Positions 5,711-11,013 of a stretch of 11,013 nucleotides of DNA are shown here, piece after piece. The notes under the pieces were generated by a model. The model did no database searches, was not told the origin of the DNA, and worked only from the letters and a program-made list of their open reading frames with translations. This DNA is from Treponema sp. UBA7590 (lineage in GTDB: Bacteria; Spirochaetota; Spirochaetia; Treponematales; Treponemataceae). The DNA lies in contig DLKK01000009.1 in NCBI GenBank assembly GCA_002478955.1, positions 1 through 11,013 on the forward strand, in the 5' to 3' direction. How positions within the stretch are numbered: position 1 is the first letter of the stretch; every line of letters begins with the position of its first letter. Made by a program: the position numbers and the translations under genes.

Positions 5711-6358
5711 ATGATAAAATTGGTTGCGTTTCTTGGAAATTATGGAAAAGAATATGAAAAAACCCGGCATAATGTTGCCTGGCAGTTTGAAGATTCTTTG
5801 CCGTTTGCCGCAAGATTAAACTGGCAAAATAAATTTAAAGGCAATTTTTCGGTTGTTGAGCCGGAAACTCTTTCGTCTTGGTGTGCAGAATTTGGAATTA
5901 TTTCAAAAAAAGACGGCTCTCCTGTCCTTGTTCCTCCAGAAATGGAAAAAATCTTCTTTTTAAAGCCTGAAACTTATATGAATCTTTCCGGTGAAAGCAT
6001 AATAGAAATCTGCAATTTTTATAAAATCAAGCCAGAGGAAACGCTTGTTGTTCACGATGAGCTGGAACTTCCTCTTGGAACTGTAAGCTTAAAATGGAGC
6101 GGTGGACTTGGCGGTCACAATGGGCTTCGCTCAACAAAACAGGTTTTTGGAACGGCAGATTTTTGGCGTTTGCGTTTTGGGCTTACAAAACCAACAAACC
6201 GTGATATTGCTGACTATGTTTTGGGCAAATTTACAGAAGATGAGCAGATTATTTTAAGTCAGATTTTTCCGCAGGCAACAGAATTGTTTGCAAAAGTTTT
6301 GTTCAGTAAAGATCCTTCCAAATTTTTACAGGAATGGGGAAAGAAAAAACTGATTTAA
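5711..6358 (+). CDS. pth: peptidyl-tRNA hydrolase
   Basis: Cleaves the ester bond of peptidyl-tRNAs that drop off ribosomes, recycling tRNA. The 215-residue protein carries the bacterial Pth active-site set: N10, catalytic H20 in EKTRHN (16-21), N91 in YMNLSGES (89-96), D116 in VVHDELELP (113-121) and N137 in GGHNGLR (134-140). From N91 onward the numbering is offset by 23 from E. coli Pth, so an insertion of about 23 residues lies between residues 40 and 82. The usual GNPG/ANPG motif near the N-terminus reads GNYG here, replacing the proline. The open frame extends upstream to a GTG at 5672, but the ATG at 5711 starts exactly on the family N-terminus, and the -10 element lies inside the would-be extension, so 5711 is preferred. 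clpP follows after 63 bases with its own promoter. Confidence 0.93.
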   Translation: MIKLVAFLGNYGKEYEKTRHNVAWQFEDSLPFAARLNWQNKFKGNFSVVEPETLSSWCAEFGIISKKDGSPVLVPPEMEKIFFLKPETYMNLSGESIIEICNFYKIKPEETLVVHDELELPLGTVSLKWSGGLGGHNGLRSTKQVFGTADFWRLRFGLTKPTNRDIADYVLGKFTEDEQIILSQIFPQATELFAKVLFSKDPSKFLQEWGKKKLI

Positions 6359-6359
6359 A

Positions 6360-6388
6360 TTGAAAACGCTTCGAATTTTTGCTATATT
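6360..6388 (+). promoter_or_regulatory. sigma-70 type promoter of clpP
   Basis: TTGAAA (6360-6365), a 17-base spacer and TATATT (6383-6388) make a near-consensus promoter in the gap after pth. Transcription should start near 6395, leaving a leader of about 27 bases with a weak Shine-Dalgarno GGGA (6412-6415) six bases before the ATG at 6422. The -35 begins two bases after the pth stop codon. Confidence 0.65.
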
Positions 6389-6421
6389 TAATATAAATTT
6401 ATTATATTTTTGGGATGTTAA

Positions 6422-7027
6422 ATGAAAGAAATTCGTTTTGACGAAGAAGAGGACGCAAAAAAGAAAACTCCAGAAATGCCTGATCCTCTTGCAGAAAAAT
6501 TTATTAAAACTCGCCAGATTATTCTTTCTGGAGAAATCAACAAAGATTTAGCTGAGAAAATTGTTCGTCAGCTATTGGTTCTTGAATCAGATGATGCGGA
6601 AAAACCTGTTTATATTTATATTGATTCGCCTGGCGGTGATGTTGATGCAGGTTTTGCGATTTTTGACATGATTCGTTTTGTAAGTTGCCCGGTTTACCTT
6701 ATTGGAATGGGACTTATTGCAAGTGCAGCAGCCTTAATTCTTCTTGCTGTTGATAAGGAGCACCGATTGGCATTGCCGAACAGCCGCTATCTTATTCATC
6801 AGCCTTCTTCTGGAATGCGCGGTGTTGCTACAGATATTGAAATTCATGCAAAAGAAATGGAACGCACAAAAGCTGTTTTGAACAAAATAATTTCTGAGCA
6901 GACTGGAAAATCTATTGAGCAGGTTTCTGCGGATACAAACCGTGATTATTGGCTTAATTCTGAAGAATCTGTTGAATACGGTCTTGTTTCAAGGATTGTA
7001 AATTCTCGAAAAGATTTGGTAAAATAA
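6422..7027 (+). CDS. clpP: ClpP-family serine protease subunit, divergent paralogue
   Basis: Proteolytic subunit of the Clp protease family: a serine peptidase that assembles into barrels fed by ClpX or ClpA/ClpC unfoldases. The 201-residue length is typical. The catalytic triad aligns as S101 (in LIASAAAL, where canonical ClpP has AASMGA), H126 (in LIHQPSSG, 124-131) and D175 (in NRDYWL, 173-178). The oligomer-interface and oxyanion signature YIDSPGGDVDAG (66-77) is intact. The N-terminus is unusual: a charged segment MKEIRFDEEEDAKKK followed by a Pro-rich stretch, in place of the usual axial-loop sequence 'VPxVIExTxRGER'. The residue after the catalytic Ser-Ala is Ala, not the usual Gly. 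No clpX or tig gene is adjacent. It looks like a second, specialised ClpP rather than the clpX-linked one. Gene-family confidence is high; paralogue identity is inferred. Confidence 0.88.
   Translation: MKEIRFDEEEDAKKKTPEMPDPLAEKFIKTRQIILSGEINKDLAEKIVRQLLVLESDDAEKPVYIYIDSPGGDVDAGFAIFDMIRFVSCPVYLIGMGLIASAAALILLAVDKEHRLALPNSRYLIHQPSSGMRGVATDIEIHAKEMERTKAVLNKIISEQTGKSIEQVSADTNRDYWLNSEESVEYGLVSRIVNSRKDLVK
6996..7025 (+). promoter_or_regulatory. possible promoter inside the clpP 3' end for the UPF0158-GNAT gene
   Basis: TTGTAA (6996-7001), an 18-base spacer and TAAAAT (7020-7025) preceded by TGG form an extended -10 type candidate that ends five bases before the ATG at 7031. It would give a leaderless or nearly leaderless transcript. 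The elements lie in coding sequence of an AT-rich genome, so chance is a real alternative, with translational coupling to clpP across the 3-base gap as the other explanation. Confidence 0.35.
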
Positions 7028-7030
7028 TTT

Positions 7031-7939
7031 ATGGTGTTTGCACTGACCGAAAAGCTTGCGGAAGAAATTCTTCAGGCTTTGGAAAACCAGGAACAGAAAT
7101 TTTTAGTTGATGCTCAAAATTCGACTCTGGTTTCTGCAGAAAACTTCAGTGCTGATGAATACAGTTTTTTTTGTTTGCCCGAATGGAATTCTTCCGATGG
7201 TTTTAGCCTTATGGAAGACTTTGTAAGCACTTTGCATTCCCCGATTGCAAAAGATGAACTGCAGCAGATTCTCCATTCAGGAAGGGGGGTATTCAGAAAT
7301 TTTAAGGATACGTTGAAAAAATATCCGGAAGTTGAAAAGCTTTGGCATCGGTTTAAGAATAGAAAAATGCGGCTTTATATCAACGGATGGTATAATCAGC
7401 TGCGAGAAATATGGGGCTTGGAAAAGTTAGACCATGAACCTGAAGAAACTGGTGATTTGATTCAGGATGACTTTAATTTTGAAAGTTATTCATCATCAAA
7501 TCAAGAAGAGGTTCTTTTCAATTTAAAATATGCAGCACCAGGCGAGATTGGAAATTCGGAATCAGAAGAATTAAAGAGAGCTTTGTTTGATTTATGGATA
7601 CAGCAATTTGAGGAAAACATTTCTCAGAATCAAATTGGAATTGTATGCCATTCAAATTCTGATGAATTTGCCGGATGTATTACAGCGAAGCCTGTATTTG
7701 GGAAACAAAATTCCCATGGAACAGATAAAATTGTAATTTTGACAAGTTTTTATGTTCTGGAAAAATTTAGAGGTCTTGGTATTGGAAGTGAACTTTTAGA
7801 ATTGTTCATGAATGCTTTGAAAGACCAGAAAAAAAAATGGGTTTTGCTGACCAACACAATTATTCCTGATTTTTTAATGCCTTTGTTAATTAGAAATGGT
7901 TTTGAAAGAATGGGATCTGGTTTTGTAGCAGAACTTTAA
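7031..7939 (+). CDS. UPF0158-like domain fused to a GNAT acetyltransferase
   Basis: A 302-residue two-domain protein. Residues about 40-135 resemble the UPF0158 family, with SDGFSLMEDFV (55-65) and GRGVFRNFKDTLKKYPEVEK (84-103), matching the family pattern 'G.GAFRRFKD.L..yPe...W'; the role of that family is unknown. A charged linker (135-160) leads to a C-terminal GNAT fold (about 160-302). Its acetyl-CoA pyrophosphate loop RGLGIG (247-252) follows strand 4 (VILTSFYVLEKF), and the tail has the typical 'LLIRNGFERMGSGF' ending (285-298). The substrate cannot be deduced. The ATG at 7031 lies three bases after the clpP stop and has no Shine-Dalgarno, so it is either coupled to clpP or leaderless. 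The RNA-binding protein gene follows after 26 bases. Both domain calls rest on motif recognition; the GNAT part is the surer. Confidence 0.8.
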   Translation: MVFALTEKLAEEILQALENQEQKFLVDAQNSTLVSAENFSADEYSFFCLPEWNSSDGFSLMEDFVSTLHSPIAKDELQQILHSGRGVFRNFKDTLKKYPEVEKLWHRFKNRKMRLYINGWYNQLREIWGLEKLDHEPEETGDLIQDDFNFESYSSSNQEEVLFNLKYAAPGEIGNSESEELKRALFDLWIQQFEENISQNQIGIVCHSNSDEFAGCITAKPVFGKQNSHGTDKIVILTSFYVLEKFRGLGIGSELLELFMNALKDQKKKWVLLTNTIIPDFLMPLLIRNGFERMGSGFVAEL

Positions 7940-7965
7940 AATTTTTTGCTTAGGAGCAATTTATT

Positions 7966-8700
7966 ATGTATAACAGACGTGAATCAGAAATTGATATGAA
8001 TTCAGCTGCTGCATTCCTTCAGGATGCAGTTGAAAAGGTTAAGACTCAGGAAAATCTTGATCTTCTTACAGAACTTAAAAAAGTTTTTAAGAAAAATGTT
8101 CCTCTTACACTTAGAAATTATGTTGCAGCTTATCTTGTAAAGGAAACTGTAAAACACTTTCACGGAACTTATCGTTCGCGCAAAAATGATTTCCGTGATA
8201 ATAAAAAAACTTTCCGCGACAGAAATGTCCGCGACCAGAAACTTTCAGAACCAACAACAGAAGAAAGACAGCCACGTCCACGCGTTCAGATTGATCCTGG
8301 GTTGGCGGCAACAATTTTTATCAGCATCGGACGAAACCGCCGCGTGTTCCCACGCGATTTGGTAGGTCTTCTGGTTGGTGGGGCTGGTCTCGACCGCGAT
8401 AGAATTGGAGACATCCGTGTTTTGGCAAATTATTCATTCGTTCAGCTTTTTAAGGAAGATGCTGAAAAGGCAATCTCTGTTCTTAACGGCTATGATTACA
8501 GAGGCCGAAAACTTGCGGTAAGTTACAGCCGCACAAAAGATGATGAGATTATGGACGATGATTCAATTCCAATGACAAACGGTTTGGATGAACAGGCTGC
8601 CGCAGAAGATGCAGCGGCATATGCAGCAGCAACAAAGGCTTCTGGAAACGAGGCTTTTGGCGCTCCGCACGTTGAACCAGCTGACGATTCAGGAATGTAA
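7966..8700 (+). CDS. stand-alone DbpA-type RNA-binding domain protein
   Basis: A 244-residue predicted RNA-binding protein. Residues about 116-188 match the C-terminal RNA-binding domain of the DEAD-box helicase DbpA (an RRM-like fold that in DbpA recognises 23S rRNA hairpin 92): TIFISIGRNRRVFPRDLVGLL (117-137), then IGDIRVLANYSFVQLF (147-162) and the closing GRKLAVSYSR (180-189). No helicase motifs are present. The N-terminal region (12-66) is predicted helical. A basic, Arg/Lys/Asp-rich low-complexity linker (69-107) resembles RNA-binding disordered tails, and the C-terminal 50 residues are acidic and Ala-rich. The ATG at 7966 is preceded by AGGAG (7952-7956) at nine bases, supporting it over the later ATG at 7996. 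It is last in the pth-clpP-GNAT run and is followed by a strong terminator. Binding to rRNA is inferred from the domain only. Confidence 0.85.
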   Translation: MYNRRESEIDMNSAAAFLQDAVEKVKTQENLDLLTELKKVFKKNVPLTLRNYVAAYLVKETVKHFHGTYRSRKNDFRDNKKTFRDRNVRDQKLSEPTTEERQPRPRVQIDPGLAATIFISIGRNRRVFPRDLVGLLVGGAGLDRDRIGDIRVLANYSFVQLFKEDAEKAISVLNGYDYRGRKLAVSYSRTKDDEIMDDDSIPMTNGLDEQAAAEDAAAYAAATKASGNEAFGAPHVEPADDSGM

Positions 8701-8710
8701 TTTTTTTCAG

Positions 8711-8741
8711 GCTGCCATTTTATTTTGATGGCAGCTTTTTT
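8711..8741 (+). terminator. intrinsic terminator after the RNA-binding protein gene
   Basis: Perfect 8-bp stem GCTGCCAT (8711-8718) / ATGGCAGC (8728-8735), a nine-base loop and six T residues (8736-8741). It starts 11 bases after the stop codon at 8698-8700 and ends five bases before the start codon of the next gene. Confidence 0.85.
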
Positions 8742-8746
8742 GTTTT

Positions 8747-9433
8747 ATGAATATTTCCGTTTTAAATACAGGTCCTTTTGGCATAAATACTTGGATTATT
8801 GAGCTTTGCAAGAATAAAGTTCTTGTTTTTGATCCAGCGGCTTGCCGTTTTACAAGAGATTCTCAAAAAATTGTCGGATTTTTAAAGGAAAAAAATCTTG
8901 AGCCAGTGGCATTTCTTTTGACGCATGGACATTTTGATCATATTGCTGGAACTGGAATCTGCAAGTCTTTTTACCATGAAGTTCCGCTTGTAGTTCACAG
9001 CGCAGATTCAAGAATGATTGGAAAAAATGCTTCAGAGGCCCAAAAATCTCAGCTTGAAGATATGGGATTTGAAAAATTTTTGCCTGCGTTGGAAGGACTT
9101 CCTGAGCCGGACGTTGCGTTTTGCGGTGAACCGCTTTTGTCCTCAATAATAAAAACTGATGACATAGAGCTGAAAGATGCGCTTGCTTCCTGGAAGGTTT
9201 TGCATACACCGGGGCACACAAAAGGTTCTGTATGCTACTACAATGAAAAAGAGAAAATTCTGGTTTCCGGCGATACGATTTTTTACCATAGCTGGGGACG
9301 AACTGATTTTCCGGGCGGAAGTGAGGCTGAAATGAACAAATCTTTGGAACGGATTTATTCAACTTTGCCGAAAGATGTTCTCGTTTATCCAGGGCATGAA
9401 TATGCCGGTTTTCCTCTTGGAGAAAATCTCTAG
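8747..9433 (+). CDS. metallo-beta-lactamase-fold hydrolase (glyoxalase II-like)
   Basis: A 228-residue cytoplasmic hydrolase of the MBL superfamily, glyoxalase II (hydroxyacylglutathione hydrolase)-like group, which uses two metal ions to cleave thioesters or related substrates. All metal ligands are visible: H60, H62, D64 and H65 in THGHFDH (59-65), H157 in HTPGHTKG (153-160), D176 in SGDTIF (174-179) and H217 in YPGHE (214-218). The N-terminus GPFGINTWII (9-18) fits the family 'GP..tNtYli'. It lacks the C-terminal substrate-binding extension of classical glyoxalase II, so the substrate is uncertain. The ATG at 8747 has no Shine-Dalgarno and no -10 at leaderless spacing; it lies five bases after the terminator T-tract. 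A TATTTT within the terminator loop (8721-8726) is the only nearby -10-like sequence. The gene is convergent with the yfcE homologue, with five bases between their stop codons. Confidence 0.88.
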   Translation: MNISVLNTGPFGINTWIIELCKNKVLVFDPAACRFTRDSQKIVGFLKEKNLEPVAFLLTHGHFDHIAGTGICKSFYHEVPLVVHSADSRMIGKNASEAQKSQLEDMGFEKFLPALEGLPEPDVAFCGEPLLSSIIKTDDIELKDALASWKVLHTPGHTKGSVCYYNEKEKILVSGDTIFYHSWGRTDFPGGSEAEMNKSLERIYSTLPKDVLVYPGHEYAGFPLGENL

Positions 9434-9438
9434 AAAAA

Positions 9439-10104
9439 TTAAAATCCGTAAAATGATTCCGGATGATATGGAATAAATTCCAGTTTTTGGTTGAATTCAA
9501 TTCTGTAAAAAATGGAATTTATGTATTTTTTTGAAATTTCTAGGACTGCAAAGCTTGGAAAGCTTCTGTGCCGTGGCGAGGCGATGCTTCCGGGATTCAT
9601 GATATATGTTGTTCCCATGAATTCTGTAGGAACATGTGTGTGCCCGAAAATTGCCGCATTTGCGCCGTAGATTTTTGCCGTTGCTTCCAATGTTGAATAA
9701 TCATAATAAACGCCTTCTGAATGACCGTGGCTTACAAGAATTGTTCTGTTGCCGGTTTTTAGCGTTACTTTTTGAGGCACGGTTATCTGTTTTTCAGAAT
9801 CTGTTAAAAAAGATTCCGGATCGTTGTTTCCTTTTGCAAATGCAATTACAGGTGGAAGCCATTTTGCCGATGAAAAATGTTTTTTTGCTTTTTCAAGAAC
9901 GTAAAAGACGTCGAAAATTCCGTCTCCGGCAAAAATTACAGCGTCTACTTTCGGTCCGAAATTCTGAACGATTTCCAAAAGAATTTCTGCGGCTCCGTGA
10001 CTGTCTGAAAGCACAAGAATTTTGGGATTTTCGTTTTTTTCGAGCGTTTCCAAATCTTTTTTTGAGGCAATAATTCCATTTTCAAGTTGAGAAAAATTGT
10101 TCAT
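9439..10104 (-). CDS. yfcE: YfcE/MJ0936-type metallophosphoesterase
   Basis: Calcineurin-like phosphodiesterase of the YfcE group, a metal-dependent enzyme that cleaves phosphodiester bonds of small substrates in vitro; the biological substrate is not settled. The 221-residue protein has the full metal-binding set: D34 and H36 in LSDSHG (32-37), D61 in FAGDG (58-62), N93 in KGNND (91-95), H126 and H128 in VSHGH (124-128), and H155 and H157 in FGHTHVP (153-159). NPGSIASPR (170-178) is also conserved. It is longer than E. coli YfcE, mostly through a 28-residue N-terminal extension (charged, no signal peptide) and a C-terminal tail. It starts three bases after the stop of the upstream lipoprotein gene with only a weak GGA, so translation is probably coupled. 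A cytoplasmic location is likely. Confidence 0.87.
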   Translation of the reverse strand: MNNFSQLENGIIASKKDLETLEKNENPKILVLSDSHGAAEILLEIVQNFGPKVDAVIFAGDGIFDVFYVLEKAKKHFSSAKWLPPVIAFAKGNNDPESFLTDSEKQITVPQKVTLKTGNRTILVSHGHSEGVYYDYSTLEATAKIYGANAAIFGHTHVPTEFMGTTYIMNPGSIASPRHRSFPSFAVLEISKKYINSIFYRIEFNQKLEFIPYHPESFYGF

Positions 10105-10107
10105 TTT

Positions 10108-10872
10108 TTAGTCCAGCACGAAATGGTTGATAGGAATCAGCCCAGTTTCTGAATCTACGTAGCGAGAAATTTTTGTGTCACCGGCAATCATTTTTGCAAT
10201 GCTGAAAAGTTTTGCGTCTTTTTCAAATGGAGAATCAGAAATGTCCGCAAAAAAAACTGCTTTTTCTAAAATCGAAGAAACTTCCTCTGAAAATTCCTGT
10301 TCGGATTCAGTCTCAAGAATTCCATTCAGCAGAGCCTTATGTTTTTTATCCAAAACAATGTCAGAAGTATATTCAGTTCCCAAGACATCATCCTGGCTAA
10401 AAAGCGAAATAACCGGGTATGGCAGTTTTCCGTTGTATTCATCCTGAAGTCGCGTTAGTGCCCGGTAAGTTCCTTCTGGCGCACCAAGAATAACAAGCCC
10501 GGAAACTTCTTTGTCATCAAGAATATTTGCAAGGTTCGTTGTGTAAGTGCGGCTTCCGTGCTTAAAATCATCCGGAAAAACAAGCGCAAGCAGATTTCCG
10601 TTTTCATTTGCGTTTCCGTATTTTTTAAAAAGCTGAGTTTTTGTCTTTTCAACAAATTCCGCGTCATTGTATCCATAACCAAAAAAAACAACGATGTTTT
10701 TATCAGATTTATGCCAGGTCTGTGTTGGAAGTTCAAGCTCTTTCGCATTTTCCTGGGCTTCATATAAAGTTATCAGGCTTGACGCTGAAAAATTGTATTC
10801 AGTTTGTTTTCCGCACGATGAAATAAGAAAAGCGGCTGAGGCAATAAAAACGCATTCAAAAAATTTTTTCAT
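10108..10872 (-). CDS. lipoprotein with a periplasmic-binding-like domain
   Basis: A 254-residue predicted lipoprotein. The ATG at 10872 is preferred to an in-frame GTG at 10881 because it gives a normal signal peptide (MKKFFECVF...) and has GGGA a few bases upstream. The lipobox is LISSC with the cysteine at residue 20. After a short tether, residues about 55-200 alternate beta strands and helices: NIVVFFGYGYND, LLALVFPDDF, VSGLVILGAPEG and YPVISLFSQDD. This looks like a type-1 periplasmic-binding or sugar-binding-like Rossmann fold. It recalls uncharacterised lipoprotein families such as DUF3798, which I cannot confirm. It is too short for a complete two-lobed binding protein, and no ABC transporter genes are next to it. 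It forms an operon with yfcE, three bases downstream. Function unknown. Confidence 0.8.
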   Translation of the reverse strand: MKKFFECVFIASAAFLISSCGKQTEYNFSASSLITLYEAQENAKELELPTQTWHKSDKNIVVFFGYGYNDAEFVEKTKTQLFKKYGNANENGNLLALVFPDDFKHGSRTYTTNLANILDDKEVSGLVILGAPEGTYRALTRLQDEYNGKLPYPVISLFSQDDVLGTEYTSDIVLDKKHKALLNGILETESEQEFSEEVSSILEKAVFFADISDSPFEKDAKLFSIAKMIAGDTKISRYVDSETGLIPINHFVLD

Positions 10873-10913
10873 AATTCCCACTCGCGGAAAAGTTTAACAG
10901 TTCTTGTAAAAAA

Positions 10914-10942
10914 AATATAGTCTTTCAAAAATTTTGATTTCA
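10914..10942 (-). promoter_or_regulatory. candidate promoter of the lipoprotein-yfcE operon
   Basis: On the - strand, a weak -35 TGAAAT (10942-10937), a 17-base spacer and TATATT (10919-10914) precede the gene. The transcript would start near 10907, with a leader of about 35 bases ending in GGGA before the ATG at 10872. The -10 is good and the -35 poor, and this stretch is very AT-rich. Confidence 0.35.
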
Positions 10943-11013
10943 TATTTTAATAGCTCAAATGTCAGATTTATAAATTCAGCACAAAAATTGAATCAGCTAC
11001 CAGAAAAAGCGCG

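Noticed and set aside
8850..9500. A long - strand reading frame (216 codons) opposite the MBL hydrolase
   Set aside because: It is antisense to a gene with all metal ligands conserved. Its composition (rich in His, Gln, Phe, Ser) is typical of a shadow frame, and it overlaps the yfcE homologue.
9636..10073. A + strand reading frame (145 codons) opposite the yfcE homologue
   Set aside because: It is rich in Arg, Leu and Phe without domain structure and is antisense to a gene with an intact metallophosphoesterase motif set.
10873..10881. GTG start that would lengthen the second lipoprotein by three residues
   Set aside because: The ATG at 10872 gives a standard signal peptide, and the GGGA that would serve as ribosome binding site overlaps the GTG itself.
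10967..11013. Possible 3' end of a - strand gene entering from the right edge (open for about 14 codons to a TAA)
   Set aside because: Too short to recognise and compatible with chance in AT-rich DNA.

Overview
The window reads as chromosomal core-genome DNA from an AT-rich, Treponema-like spirochaete. This is an inference. It rests on the low GC by eye, two lipoproteins with loose spirochaete-type lipoboxes, and a mix of housekeeping genes including a stand-alone DbpA-type RNA-binding protein and a UPF0158-acetyltransferase fusion. There are eleven convincing protein-coding genes, no tRNA or rRNA, no CRISPR array, no transposase and no sign of a phage or integrated island. Gene density is high and no gene-free stretch exceeds 300 bases.

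Layout. On the + strand, 141-1073 is cysteine synthase (cysK), with a consensus promoter, dyad symmetries over it and a strong ribosome binding site. A GC-richer, hairpin-rich intergenic element (1084-1260) and an intrinsic terminator (1267-1289) follow. Next is uup (1317-3245), an ABC-F ATPase whose promoter abuts its start codon. A convergent - strand pair, read from right to left, consists of a small lipoprotein (5537-4959) and an FAD-dependent oxidoreductase of the COG2509 type (4916-3312). Divergent from the lipoprotein lies a + strand run: pth (peptidyl-tRNA hydrolase), clpP (a divergent paralogue), a UPF0158-GNAT fusion and a DbpA-domain RNA-binding protein, closed by a clear intrinsic terminator at 8711-8741. 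A metallo-beta-lactamase-fold hydrolase (8747-9433) begins five bases after that terminator. It is convergent with a two-gene - strand operon: a lipoprotein with a periplasmic-binding-like domain (10872-10108), then a YfcE-type phosphodiesterase (10104-9439).

How the genes fit together. uup, pth, clpP and the DbpA-domain protein all belong to families tied to ribosome function, peptidyl-tRNA recycling or protein turnover, so the middle of the window has a translation and protein quality-control flavour. The others are metabolic (cysK, the oxidoreductase, the hydrolase) or envelope-associated (the two lipoproteins).

The most notable signal is in initiation. uup, pth and the FAD oxidoreductase each lack a Shine-Dalgarno sequence and have a good -10 hexamer ending exactly 6 bases before the ATG, so transcription should start on the A of the start codon (leaderless mRNAs). 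The UPF0158-GNAT gene shows a similar arrangement at 5 bases. Other genes here (cysK, the first lipoprotein, the RNA-binding protein) carry textbook ribosome binding sites. Other points of interest are a 13-bp perfect inverted repeat that contains the start codon of the FAD gene, a hairpin placed where the first lipoprotein mRNA should begin, and the hairpin-rich element after cysK. No obviously new multi-gene system was recognised.
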